Shown: positions 1 to 14,103 of the stretch, piece after piece
Numbering within the stretch: position 1 is the stretch's first letter
Layout: each line of letters opens with the position of its first letter
Assembly: GCA_017871115.1 (NCBI GenBank)
Contig: JAFCIZ010000006.1
Coordinates: 2,914,001 to 2,978,000 of the forward strand
Direction: 5' to 3'
DNA from: Cunninghamella blakesleeana
Taxonomy: Eukaryota; Mucoromycota; Mucoromycetes; Mucorales; Cunninghamellaceae
DNA length: 64,000 nt
The notes under the pieces: model-generated
What the model was told of the DNA's origin: nothing
Seen by the model: only the letters and a program-made list of their open reading frames with translations
The model's database searches: none
Program-made: the position numbers and the translations under genes

Positions 1-3000
1 AATGATAATAATAATAGTACACAACGTAAAAATACAACGGCAGTGTCAACAGCGATAGCAGACACAACTTCACCAGAACAACTAAGTCATCAAAAACAAC
101 AAAGTAGAGGAATTAAAAAGGAACGTGTTACTATTATTTTAGTGTTACAATGGCAACCTCAAATTACTGTAGAATATCGTATTCGTGGATATTGGTCATC
201 AGCCATTTCGACTTTATTTGAGCAATCTCTTTCACACCATGACATATACCAAAATATTGATAATAATAATGTAAACGCAACTTATTATCAATCTGAATTT
301 TATAACGCAATACATTCACCAAAAGCCGAAATTCTCATTCGTGCTAATACTACCTTTTCTGAAATGTTAAAAAATTGGAATTTATTTCAAAGACGTATGC
401 AAATGATGGGTGTTGTGAATGGAAATACAGGAATGGATATGGCTGGGTCAACACCTGGATTTTCTAAAGTTGGAAAGTTAAAAAAATTATTAGATAGGAT
501 ATATGAAACGGATACCATGCTTAAGCAATTAATTACTTCTACATCACTTACCTCAACTGTACATGATTATGTAAAAACATTTACTAATTTTTGGAATAAA
601 ATGAACAATTCAGATTTGCGATCTTATACACGTTGTTGGTACGATGAACTCACATTTGACTTGGTACTTCCAGAAATAAACATGGCGACTACACCGATTA
701 CAAATATTACACCAACTGCTACTGGTGCTGCTACTACTACTGCTACTGCTACTACTACTACTGCTACTACTGCTACATCCACCATTATCGATCAACTAAA
801 TAATACTACAACACCTTTACCCGAGTATGAATTGATTCATGAAGCAATTGATATACAATTACAGTCTTGGGTAACATTTAAGGATCAAAGCAATGTTTAC
901 GTTAAACTCTTGAAAAATAACTTAGATGAAAAAGATTATCAACAGCAACATCAACCACAAAAACAAAGATATACTTCCCCTCAGTACTGTGAACTTAGAT
1001 TATTTAGAGAAAAGGAAAAAATTTTAATGGTTCGCATTCTTTTCTTTAATGTTGACACTCATCAACGCCAACAAATAATGGAAGACGTAAAACAACTACT
1101 TACAAGACCCATAACATTATCGCCAATTAAAGATCAAACAGAAGAAGATCTTCATAATTTAGAAATAAAACAACCAGTGTTATTATTATCCGATAATGAA
1201 CCCACCATGTGTCATTTAATGAAAAGACCTTTGGCTAGTCTTTTAATGCGCGATCCTGAACATTATATGATAAATAGTACTCATATAGAAAAACAACAAA
1301 ACCAAATGAACATGTGGTATGGGAACTCGACTTTATGGATTACTGGTGAACATATTGTACAGAATTATCTTTATAGAAATACTTTACATTGGGATGTACA
1401 CAGTCATGGAAATAACGATTCAAATTTAACGCCACTCATTTCATTAGCTTATGAATTTATGTGCCGTGCAAGAATAGAGCAGGTAATAATAATAATAATA
1501 ATAAAAGGAATACTAAAAGTAGTAATAGAAAAAAGGAAGAAAAAAGAAACAAGTAATGCATTATTAATATTAATAACAATAATTATAATTATAATAATAT
1601 ATATGATTAGGGTTTTATACTATTTTCAAGCAATCAAAATGGAAGTCATTTTTATAAAGAAGCTAATGATACAAATTCACCTTTTGCTGTACAATATTAT
1701 ATTTGGAAAGATTCAACAAAAAAAGAAATCATTACTGAATATTGGATGGAGCCATCTTCTTTAAATAAAAAACCTCACAAGCAGGTTGAAATGGATGTGT
1801 TTAAATTAGACAAGGATATTTTAACAAGGCTCATCACATTTGAGCATATTAGTGCATTGAAACATGAATGTCAGCTTGGCGATTTTGGATGCGGATCATC
1901 AAATACTACAGATTCTAGGGATAAGTTATTAAATATTCAACACATACGTATGAATCAACTGTTTAATGTATCAACTATTTTACGTGTAAATACTTTCTGG
2001 ATAGCAACGTACCAATGTCCTATTTTCTGTACCAATGAAGAAAAATCAAACCATGACGATGAAGTAGCTTTAAATCGTTTATCTGATACACTTGATAATT
2101 CATGTAAGTAAATATAAAATTATTTATTTTTATTTTATTTTTTTTTTAAAAAAATAAATAAATAAATAAAAAATATGTAATATCTATTTACTAATATAAA
2201 TATAATGATTTCTTTATACATTCAATTAGACTTAGAACCTGATATTTGGAAATCTGACAAAAATTCATCATGCACATGTCTTCGTCAAAACTCAATTATT
2301 TATCAAAATTGGACCAATATTTCGGCACTGGCACCAATCAATCGCTCTATCGTTCTTTTACATTATTACATAGAAAATTCACTTGAATATATTGTTGATT
2401 ATCAAGTCTCTCTTGATAAAACTCCTAAAGACGATTTTTGGTCAAGTTTATTGGATACAATTGAAAAAAGTGACCATGATACCATTGGGAACTTTTATAG
2501 CTGTCAATCTATATACGATCTACGATGCTTTATCAAAAAAACATCACTTACTTCATTTATTTTATTATTATTACCAAATTTCAAAACGATTATAAAACAT
2601 TTCACCAAAACAAAAATTAACAATACTCAGCATCATAGTATGGATAAATTTGGTGTTTTAATGTATGAATGTCATCGTCAAGTATTATCCTCTGATATCA
2701 CAATTATTTCAAAGCATGGAATACCTATTTTTAAACCAATGGATAAATCATATTGGGATACCTGTACTGAAAACTCTTTATTACCTAATGATGTTTGGCT
2801 TGGCTGCTTTAATGGAAATATAAATTATATGGCTTCTTCTTCTTTGTTAACTTTTATGGAACAAATTACCAATGTTTATTCTCGTAGTTTTGTTAAGTCC
2901 ATATTTACTTCTCTTTTACATGGCTATCCGGTAGATGCTACAGATTTTGAAAAAGCTTTGCAACACTGTGATGAATCTGTACTTGAAATCGATATCACTG

Positions 3001-6000
3001 GTTATTTGAATGTTCAAACATTATTAAAAAGAAGGGGAAGATCAAGGTAATTAAGTGTTAATATTAAAAGGGATCTTTATAATTATAATCATATAGAATA
3101 AATATAAATATAGTGGCATAATCTTATTATTTGTTATTAATTTGATATTATTATTATTACTATTATTATTTTAACAGTAATGAAGAAATAGAATTAGCCC
3201 ATAAACGATTTGTATCTGTATTGGGGCACTATTTTGAACCTGTTACTACAAATAATGGCCAATATCAAAATATATATTGTTATCGTCCTCCATTTACCAA
3301 GATAGAACAAAACCATGGTGCATCATCTCTTGGAGAAAAGCCTACTAATTTAATGGATGTTATAGAATGTGCACAAAATCCATTATTTGTAAGATTAGAA
3401 TGTATGTTCCGTAAGCAAAAACAAAATGGTGAATGGATAGAAACCAGTTTTAAATTTGATCAATTGCCTTCATTATATCAACAAGATCAAGTGGATATGA
3501 ACTATGAGCCTGAAGTAATTGGTACTGATAAATCTCCTGTGGACTCTGCTGATGGAACAACCGCAACTTTAAGACTAGTATGTTTAACTTTACCAAATTT
3601 TGAAAAGGAATCATCTGATAAAAGTCTATCACATGACCAAGAATGTCCTACTACAAACGTATCAATATTCCATCAGCTGTAAGTATTATTTTCTTCTTTT
3701 TTTAAACAGCTCATGCTACTTTATTTTATTTTACTGATTAATGAATTTATAATTTACTAATATATATGATTTTTATTTAGTAACTCATTTCTGAAAAATG
3801 AGAAACTTTATCGTAGTAAATTATCATCTCTTAATCAAGATAAACAGGATGCTCTCTTAGAAACAGAATCTAGGCTAACATGGCTTTTTACTGAAGAAAT
3901 CATGCATGGTTTATTACGATCAGGTCCAGTCACTGCCTCTGTTATTAAATATGTTGAATCTCATCTTATGAAGAAAAATCCATTTGTTGATTTTCCTACA
4001 ACAATGTTTATGCCATTGGTATTTGTTAAAAATCAACAACAAAGTCGTGAAACTTTTTTGGCTGAATTAGAAAAGGCAAGAAATACACCTTATAAGCTTA
4101 TCCGTGTTGGAGATTCATTTTATGCATGTGACGATAGTAGCTTAACCTATATTGATATGACGAATAAATCATCTGGTTATGATGAAGGAGAGTATGATAT
4201 TGAAGGTCTTAATATTAGTATTGATCCAATGTTTACAAAAATAATTCCTCAAAAACAAAAAAACAGCGATGATGACTATTGTCAAGGCCTTGGTATTAGT
4301 TTAATGAATAATGAAAATTATGAAGATGAAGATATAGATAACGATGAAGAAAGAAGCAACAAAGATGATGTTGATGTTGATGAACAACATACAGTTAATG
4401 AAGTAAGAAATGAAGATCTTATACAAGAACAGCTCTATTGGTTACTTTTGATTCCTCAAAAACAAAGCGTTCAAATCTACTTTTACTCTAAACTTCAACA
4501 ATCTGTTAATCGATCTGAAATTATTAGAATGACAAAAGCTATGGTGAATGAAGTAATGGAAAGAACAAATAAATTGGTATTGTTACAATCATTACATGAT
4601 ACAAGAATTTGCAGGTATTAAATTAAATAAAATGTACAACGATCAATGTATATGTTTACTAACATTAAAATTACTTCACTATTTTTTATCTTTATATTTT
4701 TAATTTTATATGTATGTATTAGTAAATATCTCCTTGCTCCTAGCGACGATTCTGAAAAACAATTTTATTCATCTGATGAAGATCTCTCTGATGAAGATAT
4801 GGATATGGATATTGGTACAAATGATAATCTTGTAGAAATACTTTCCACTTCAGGTGAAGAAATGGCACTAACGCCTCCTAAAAAGTTCCATCCAGGCCAA
4901 TTTGGTTGTGACATTTTATTAACAAAACGATTCCCATTGCACTGGCGTTTACAACCTAACTTGGCATTAACTACACTTGCAAATGAAGTATTGGCACCCT
5001 TTTCTGTAAAGAACCGGCCAAATACATTTGTTATTAAAGGAGATGAGATGGTTGTTTACTGCTTTTTATCAGAAGGAACAGTAGCTCATAATGTTGATAA
5101 TGATTCACAAAATGATAGCGATAGCATTTATCTCCGTCCTGGTTCTCCTTGTGGGTATTCACTGCAAGCAACAGAAAGCAACGGTGAAAAATCATTAAAT
5201 GGAACTATTGGTGGGTCCCACCCAAGATTTTTTAATTCTTTAGGCAATCCATCTCCCCATGGAAGTCCTCATAGTGATCGTACAAGTCCTAAAACTAGCC
5301 CTAATAAACAAGATAGTAATTTATCTCCAAGTCTTAAGAAATATAATCGTATTTCTGAATCTCGTGAATTATCATTTGAAGTGCATGGTGTCGAATTTGG
5401 TAATTGGATATCCGAATTGGTTGATTTACTTGAAACTAGATTATTATCTCAAATAACTTTAAAAGAAGTTCAGCAATTTTTAACAAGGAACCCTAATTCT
5501 AAGTTATCACGTGCTGTAAGTTTAAACACTTTATATAAATATAAATCGTTTATTACCACAATGGAGGATTTACTATTATATTGTTTTACTCATGGTTATT
5601 ATTAATATTATTTTTCAATTTATTTTAAAAAAAATCATTTATTATTATCTAGGATCTTGATTTTATTTTACCGATTGCAAAGACTCCATTATTACGCCAT
5701 AAATTATGTGTTCCATTGTTTGTGACAAACTTATCTTATTTCTTATCATTACTTCGTCAAAATATTTTGGTTGGATCATTACGCTCTTTGGATGGGACTG
5801 GTATTTCTTCACTTGTTCGCCGTCATCGTATGATGCGCTATGGTTCTTATTCTGGTGGTTTAGCTTGGACGTAAGTAGATTATTATTTATATAAAACATA
5901 ATCGTTTTTTATTCTATTTATTTACATGAATAATCAAGCTAATTTTTTTTTTATTTTATTTTAAAAAATAAAATAAAGACAACCTAGTTCAAATATTAAT

Positions 6001-9000
6001 AATAATGAACGACAACTTCAAGATTTATGCTTTTATTATAATTGTACAACTCGTGCCCCTGGACAATGCACACCGTTCGAATTTTCTGTTGGACAAGGTG
6101 TTGCTGGTATCTGTCTTACACTACTTGATAAGAATGGTGTATTCATTTCACATTTACCTAAACCAAAAAATGCTACTAACATCAATGACTTGCATCTCGA
6201 TTCATGTTTGAAAGATAAATATTTCCTAAATAATAATAGCGAGTTCAATGAACAATATGAAGGGTACACTTTAGGTATTGATATATGGACAATTGGACAG
6301 ATTGAAGGTAAACATTTACTGGATTATATCTGTGAATGTTTTAATTATACCGTTTGCGATTACATCATTGAACAAGTATTACAATCAGCCTTTATAGAAC
6401 CTACATTAATGGAAGTTCAGGATCAAAATGATAATATAATATTTGATAATCTGCACTCTATTAAAGCAATATCGACGCCTTTTATTCAGGTACTTGATAA
6501 AGCAATTGAATGGAATAGCCCCACTGTTAAAAAAATATCATGGTCAACTAGCCTTTCTCCCTGGTGTATGGATGATATTTTATTACGTATTGATAATGAT
6601 TTAAGTGCTCTAACACCAGTCTTAAAACCAGTGATCACACGCGCTACTCTATTACAAAGTGTAGAAAAAGAAAACTATGTGCTTGGTGAACACAGATTAT
6701 ATGACCCAGCTTCTCAGTATTCCTCTGCATATTCAAATTTTAATTTAGAAAACCATCAATATATGCTTATTAGTGGATTGAATGGTATTGGCTTATCAAG
6801 TAATTTTAGTTCAAGAAGACAAAGTACAGAAAGTTATTGGTCACAAAGTAGAAAATGGTCTATGGTTAAAGAAGAAGAAGTAATAAAAAAAGACCTTAGA
6901 AAAGATGACGTTCACATCCGACAAGATTCTATGTCTTCAACAATGTCTAAAGCTGGCACCAGTTCGAAGCAAAAATTCAATTATAAAGAAACAGATCATC
7001 ATCATTGCTTTATGCTATTAATTATGGATTGTATGAATACGACAATGTATGTATATAATTGCACTGAAGTCTTTATTGATCATGTATCTCAAATACTACA
7101 CAAGACGTTAACTCAAAAAGAAGCTCGAAATTTAACTTTACAAAATATACTTCATCAAAAAATGGGATTATTTCACCATACTCACTCAATGGAAAATATA
7201 TTATCGACAGCATCAATGTCTTCTAATTCTTTATCTAAACAGCAACAACGTAACACTTCTAATAATAATTCACAATCATATTCTGATTTATCAACTGTTA
7301 TACAACAGCAACAAATTCATCAACAGGATGAAAGTCAAGTGTCATCACCTAATACAAATAATATAGCACGATTTTTACAAGGAGAATCAAGGTCAAGATC
7401 AACTTCTGGGCAAGAACAAAGTTCTATTTCCTCTACTTCAATTAAAGTAGATGCTAATTTCAGTACATTAAAGCAATTGATAACAAATACTTTTATATCA
7501 AGACCACGATTGCTCAATTTAGAACAGTATTCATCATCATATTATAGTGATTTGGATGGTTCGACCATGAATATGGAAAGAAGTGGAAGAGCATCTATGT
7601 TACAAAAAAGTGAGAGCAATAATGAATCAACATCAGCATTATCAACATCCAATGAAGTTGTATACACAGCTGTACGTGTATCAGATGCAAATTCAGTCTT
7701 AAGGGATGCTTTTACAGAATCTATAAGGGAATTTCAGTATGCTAATGATACTGATTATTTATTACGACACGGCGATCCGTTTCTCAATATGTACTTAAGA
7801 CGCTCACTATTGCAAACAGCACATGAAAAGGCATTTATAGTTTATACTAAATGGGCGGATAAATATTCTTCTACAACTCAACAAACATTAGAAAGTGGAG
7901 AAATGATGACTGTCACCGAACTTAAAACAATATTAAAGGCATCACGCTTATTACATTTTTGTCGTACACCATTATTTTTATCTCAAGGGGATTCTACAAC
8001 AATTTCTGAATCTGCAATGAATGGATTAAAGAATACTAACACGACGACCACAACAACTACAAAATCAAATAAGGCATCGGACGATGCAACATTATATTCT
8101 ATAGATTCAACAGCATCAGATTCATCATTAAAAAATTGGTATGAAGATTTAACTACTACTTTCATGCAAGAATATGCTTCTTATTTGGAAAGTGTTGGTA
8201 TGCACTTAATTGTATGTGGGCCCTCATCGCCCGATCATCAAGAAGAAACAAATGCTTATTTATCAAAATTCAAAATTAACAAACACTTCTCAGTATCATC
8301 GCCTGTTACTTATTTACTACAGGTTTATAAAGGAGGAACTGTTTTATGTGAAGCGCGATTAACGGACGAATTTGTTTCAGTTACCTTATATACATTACAT
8401 AGACGATATGGCAGACTAACTTATTCACCTTATACACATGAAAAACATGAAAAACGAAGAGCTGGATTCCAAAATTTTACAGAAGAATGTGATAGTTTCA
8501 AACAAAAAATTCATGTCAACTCCTTTGTAGCTGATTTCCGATTGCGTTATATTCAAAAGACTTTAGATAATATTGATGATTTACCAACAAGTATCAACCT
8601 TTTAAATATTATTAATAATATGGTGGGTGTTTATAGTAAACGGTCTGGAGGTTATTCACGAAATCGAATTATTCATGGTACTTATGAATTATTAATGGAA
8701 GAAAAGCTGGATACACTTTTATCTACTATTCTTCGTGATGCTGAAAACTTTGGATTTACTTCTTTAATTTACGATAAAAAAGCTGTGGGCTGCTTTGTAT
8801 CATCTGATGATATCTCTTTCGAACGTGGGCATAGTGATGGTTATTATTCCCATTTACCTTTTAGACATTCACTGATCATCACTGGAGTAGAAGCAAATCA
8901 TGGAATATCGCAATGGCCAAGTAGCCATAGTTTATATAGTCGTATGGGTTCTTTCGATTCACCTCAATGCTCTGACACCCACTATCATAATAATATACAT

Positions 9001-9904
9001 GGAAATGGTACTGGTCATGGGGAAAATAACTTATTGCCGATCAATAATAATAAACTTATTCTTCATTACTATGTAATAATTACTTATCAAGGTATGAAAC
9101 GCTCATCACCATCACCATCAGCTGCAGCAAGTGGAAAAGAAAAGATAGTATCATGGAAAAAGGTCGTTAAAAGTAAATCAGAGCGGTTTGAAAATATCTT
9201 GGATGAAGTTTTGGTACCTGATATGTATTCAGTTAACCATGTAGTACAACAAGCAAAGAAGCGAATTGATATTTTGGTGAAACAGGTAAAATTTACTTAA
9301 TATTGTCTTATTTTTTTTTTCTATTTTTTTTTTTTATAAAAGAAAGTATAAAAGTAAAGACTAACTTGAATAATATATATATACATATATGTAATTCTAT
9401 CTATTTATTTTTTAGGCAGCAACAGCTTGTCATCGGGACACAGATTGGAATCGACTTTATCAAGCTATCAATTCAACTAATCCATCAACAGAAAATTTTA
9501 CAGAATTAAAGGAATTATCAAAACAATTTTATACTTTGAAAATCAACCAAGATACAGACCCTCAGTTTGATTCATTAATGTCATTAAAATTAAGATGGAA
9601 TGACGTATTAGATATTATTAAACAATTTTATCCTTTAACTTCCGGTGAACTTCAACCAATAACAGCAACAACAGAAACAAGTAATTTACGTTTAATATTA
9701 TTATTTATTCCAAACGCAGTCATGGACTATTGTGTGTTAATTGAATATAAAGATAATGGTGATAATGATAACGGTGTCATTAATGCATATGCATGCAGTA
9801 AACATCAAAGACAACAAGCAGATGAATTAGATATGATAGAACGAACATTTTTAGGCAACCTTAGTACAATTATCTCATTCCACCTCTGGAAATGTATCCG
9901 TTAA
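1..9904 (+). CDS. SZT2: SZT2-like protein (KICSTOR subunit homologue), 5' truncated
   Basis: The last 2977 residues of a giant protein are present; the 5' end lies before the window. Exons: 1-1482, 1611-2103, 2230-3046, 3178-3678, 3781-4614, 4723-5515, 5653-5870, 5979-9285, 9416-9904. All introns are GT-AG and the joined frame is open to the TAA at 9902. Blocks recalled from metazoan SZT2 occur in the same order: a TDxML block followed by YVKLL, the pair VQYYIW/TEYWMEP across the first intron, EIDITGYL (about residue 910), LTWLFTEEI-HGLLRSG (about 1130), LLQSLHDTRIC (about 1366) and VKNRPNTF (about 1467). In animals SZT2 is the scaffold of KICSTOR, which tethers GATOR1 to lysosomes and restrains TORC1 when amino acids are scarce; a vacuolar role here is inference. 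Exon 8 carries long Ser/Asn/Gln-rich linkers and exon 1 a Thr/Ala repeat (about 718-780). Family assignment is firm; function in fungi is untested. Confidence 0.87.
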
Positions 9905-10490
9905 TTTATTTTATTTTTGTATATTTATTATTTATTATTATATATATTATAATAAATCTAATTATATTTTATTATTAAATTATTTGTATAAAGTGATAAA
10001 TTATATCTATATCTATATATATTATTTATTTATTTTATTTTGAGCACTAATGTATTGATATTATCAAGTTATATTTGAAAATAGGTTAATCCGATGTTCT
10101 TATACGCTATCACCGAATTTTATATCACGCCAATGAGTCATGCCGAGTTAATATTTATTTTTCCGTTTTTTAATTCAACGTTACAACATGAGTAAAATAA
10201 AAAAGATCGAAAGCTATATGAAATATTCCAGTTATTAATAATATTAAACATTTTATTTTTTTTGTGTTGTTTGACCATAAATCTTATAATAAAATAGAAA
10301 AAATATATACGATTTATGGTTTTATTTTTTCGCGGCTTGAAGTAGTAGAATAGTAATTAATCACTCCCGAAAATATTCTGCAGGATTATTTTGGAGTTTA
10401 AAAAAAATGCTTAAATATATTTTTTTTTCTCCACTTTTTTCAGGCTCTCTTCTTTCATTTTCATTTTTTTTTATTTTTTACGGACCAAAT
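9905..10490. other. Intergenic region, SZT2 3' end to oxidase promoter
   Basis: AT-rich, with no coding signal. It holds the SZT2 3' flank and the upstream region of the oxidase. An in-frame upstream ATG at 10407 would add a hydrophobic N-terminus to the oxidase (see findings). Confidence 0.6.
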
Positions 10491-10652
10491 ATGGTTAAAA
10501 CAAAGATTATCATTGTTGGTTCAGGAACCATTGGCCTTTCTTCAGCTTATACTATTTCACAAAATGAAGAATATGATGTATTAGTTTTTGATCAGCATTC
10601 AATACCTTCACCTAACGCGTCCTCTACTGGTAATGATTTATATATTAAAATT

Positions 10653-10709
<57 letters not shown>

Positions 10710-12284
10710 CAATATTCATATTAATATATATGCATTTTTTATTTAGATATTAATAAAGCTGTTCGTGTAGATTACGGGGATAAAAAGTTGTATATGGACT
10801 TGATGTTAAAAAAAGCATTACCAAAATGGAAAGAATGGAATAAAGAAAGAGAAGCGTCACAACTAAAGCCTGTCTATGTCAACACTGGTGTTTTACTTTT
10901 AGGTTATAAAGATCAGCTATCCTCTTATGAAACGTCAACCAGAGAGCTTCTAGAAAAATCTGGTTATCCAGTTGAAGTATTATCAGCAAATCAAATTAAA
11001 GAACGTTTTCCTGTTTTTAGTGATGCCGTGGATAATGGCTATAATACTGCTATTTTTAATCCTATAGGAGGTAGCTGTGATATAAGTTTAGATACTATTA
11101 AAACGGATATGTGTATATATTTATATTTATACTTATAGTAATATACCCTATGTATTTTTTTAATGTTTATTTTTTAAAAATGTTATTTATAAATAGGATG
11201 GAGTCATTCCTCAGAAGCTATTAAACACGTTTATAATAAATGTTTACAACAATCAAATATTCAATTTGTATTGGGAAATAAGGAAGGCTGTTTTGAAAAT
11301 TTTATTTTTGATCAACAAGGTCCCGAAAAACAAAAGGTTACTGGTATTATCACAAAAGATGGGGTGGCACATTATGCAGATAAAGTCATTTTAGCAACAG
11401 GAGCATTCACTTCTGGAATATTAAATAAAAAAGGCAAATATAATGATAACCAATTAAATGCAACTGGGCAAGTTATTTTTAAATTTAATCCACCAAAAGA
11501 ATATCAAATAGACCGTTTACCTGTATGGGGAGGAAATTTAGGTGTTACTGGATATTATGGTTTTCCAAGTAATGAAGATGGTCAAATGAAGATAGCTCGC
11601 CATTCAGATGGATTTATTTTTCCTCGCTCTGATGATCAAGTCTCTATACCATGGTTTCCAGAGGGTACTGTTCCTATTGATGCTGTAAAACACTTTCGTC
11701 AGTTTTTAAGTCAGTTTTTACCAAAAATAAACAAGCTGGATATAGTAGAAACCAAATTATGCTGGTATGTAAATGATATAAAAATATAAAAATAAAAATA
11801 AAAATAAATGGAATAGGTATTAATAAAATATAATATTTTATATATTAGGTATAGCGATTCAAACGATGGTAACTTCCTTATCAGTTACCATCCTGAATAT
11901 TCAAATCTTGTTGTAGCTTCTGGTGATAGTGGCCATTTATTTAAGTAAAAAAAAAAAAGACGAATAATGTAATAAACAAATTAAAAGTATTTGCTCATTA
12001 TATATATATATATATATGTTTGTGTTGAATTAATTTTATATAATAGGTTTTTTCCAGTTATTGGCGAAAGCGTTTTAGATGTTTTAGAAGGTAGAAAAAC
12101 TGAATACACAGAATTATGGAAATGGAAAGATCTTGAAACTTTGAATCAAAATGGCGGGGATCCTGCTAGGAACAAAGAAGGTATAAAAATTCTAAGCGAT
12201 CCCGATGATACAAGTGAAAACAATAGTAATAGAGTTAGATTAGCTACTAAAAATGAATTAAAAGCAAACGCAACTTTTATTTAG
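10491..12284 (+). CDS. FAD-dependent amine/amino-acid oxidase (sarcosine / fructosyl-amino-acid / pipecolate oxidase type)
   Basis: A 454-residue flavoenzyme of the DAO superfamily, expected to oxidise a secondary amine or modified amino acid to an imine with release of H2O2. Exons: 10491-10629, 10747-11070, 11197-11764, 11849-11944, 12047-12284; the joined frame is open throughout. Seen: N-terminal dinucleotide-binding motif GSGTIG followed by LSSAY; SSTDINKAVRVDYG, typical of this family; CWYSDSND across the third intron, where the Cys matches the residue that carries covalent FAD in monomeric sarcosine oxidase relatives; and SGDSGHLFKFFPVIG near the C-terminus. The C-terminus (NATFI) is not a peroxisomal PTS1. 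The substrate cannot be read from sequence: fructosyl amino acids, saccharopine, pipecolate and sarcosine are all possible. The second donor (11071) is the weakest boundary; it was chosen because it alone restores frame and gives NPIGGWSHS. The gene converges on the aminopeptidase gene with a 94-bp gap. Confidence 0.85.
10653..10704. repeat. (AC)n(AT)n compound microsatellite in oxidase intron 1
   Basis: About 22 nt of alternating AC followed by about 30 nt of alternating AT, inside the first intron of the oxidase gene. Confidence 0.95.
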
Positions 12285-12378
12285 TCAATAAACAAATATA
12301 TACATTGTATTAATAATAAAAATCAAAAAAAAAGAGGATAGTCATTGGTTAAAAAGATAAAAATAAAAAGAGCGATGT

Positions 12379-13363
12379 CTATTTAGTTAATACTTCTACA
12401 CCGTCTTCAGTAACAAGCACCTAAATATTTATAAACACCAATCCAAATTATTTTTCGTTAGATTCATTGAAATAAAATAAAATAACATTGCTATTATTTT
12501 TTAAAAAATGAACATCAGCTTACCATATGTTCAAATTGAGCTGATCTTCCACCATCTATAGTTGATATTGTCCATTCATCCGGAAACAATAAACCTACAG
12601 AAGCACCTTGACAAAGAACAGGTTCAATAGTAAAAACCGTACCAGGTGTCATACAGCCCATTTCATCATTTTCTATAAAAAAAAAATAAACAGATATAGA
12701 GATATTATAATTATTATTAATATATATATATATATATATAAATATATAAATATAGGTTGTCTCATTTCTATTTTTTTTATTTTTTTTAATTTACCATGAT
12801 GATAGATTAAAGGTAAGCAATGAAATTCTTTTCCGATACCGTGGCCCGATAATTCATCCGATACAGAAAATCCAAACTTTGCGGCATGTTCACTTTTTTT
12901 AATAATAAAATAAATATATATAAAATAAAATTATATAATTATCATAAGCATCTGCAAATATAATATATGATTATAGATATAGCAATGGATATGTATATAT
13001 AAAAAGCACTTTAATAAATTACCTAATGGCTTTTCCAATTTCTCTATAAGGAACATTGGGACCACATATATTTATTGCTTTATCAAGACATTCCTTTGTG
13101 CATTCCACTAAAGCTTTTCCCCGCTCATCTACATCACCAACATAAAAAGTATAAGAGGTATCACCATGGTAACCATTTAAATAAACCTATGTAGTACAAA
13201 CATACCATCATCAAAAAAAAACCAACAATAATACTGTTATTAAATTGATCTCTTTTATTTCTTTATATTCTCTCTTTTTTATTTTTTTTATTTTGTATTA
13301 CCGTTATATCAATATTTATAATATCTCCATTTTCTAAAGCTCGTCTATTTTAATAATAATAAC

Positions 13364-13394
<31 letters not shown>

Positions 13395-14103
13395 GTTTAA
13401 ATGATTAGAATATTATATATTTTTTTATTATCAACTTTATTTTTTAATATTTATATACATCTCTTATTTTTTTATTTTAATTTTTACTCGTTTGGAATAC
13501 CATGTGCTATAATATTATTTACGGAAGTACAAATACTTTTAGGAAAGCCCATGTAATTTAAAGGTGAAGGATAAGCGCCTTCTGAAATGATGGCTTCATG
13601 TAATACACGATCAATTTCTTCGGTGGTCATACCTGCCTATCAATCAATGATTATATCTATTAGCCTAACCCTATTTTTATTAAAACCCTTATAGGTCTTT
13701 TATATTATAACTATAATTATTATTACCTTTTTACCTTACACATATCACCGCCTCTTAATAATATTTTTTTAGCTAGTTGACCAACAGTACGTAAGTGAGG
13801 TATATCAGCTTCAGTATGAATAGGAATGGTTGGACCCCAAGTAGAAGATAGACCTTGATCAGCATAAAAAGGTACAGGAATATGAGCTGGAATAGATCTT
13901 CTTTTTAAATCGCGTACATTAATTGGTAATAAAGAAGTAGGTACAATACGTTGGAAAGAACCCCATTTATTAGTATTGTCTTGATGAATGATACTTTTAC
14001 GTGGAATATATTGTTTACTTGTCGTGTGAATAAAAGAAGTAGATAACGTTTTAACAGAATATGGTTTTGATCGATTTAATAATAATAAAGATTTTTTATT
14101 CAT
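12379..14103 (-). CDS. METAP1D: Methionine aminopeptidase type I, mitochondrial form
   Basis: A 337-residue metallopeptidase that removes the initiator Met. Exons on the minus strand: 14103-13735, 13636-13488, 13344-13302, 13186-13023, 12892-12795, 12672-12524, 12420-12379, all GT-AG with a closed frame. All five metal ligands of the type I family are visible: Asp in NIDITV, Asp in HGDTS, His in SGHGIG, Glu in TIEP and Glu in SAQFEH; the substrate-site His is in IIAHGIP. There is no zinc-finger extension as in cytosolic MetAP1. The N-terminus is instead rich in Lys, Arg, Ser and Thr and lacks acidic residues ([18 protein letters not shown]), as expected for a mitochondrial presequence. An in-frame ATG at 14229 would prepend a low-complexity Phe/Tyr stretch and was not used. 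The gene is divergent from the seven-helix gene across a 667-bp gap. Confidence 0.93.
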
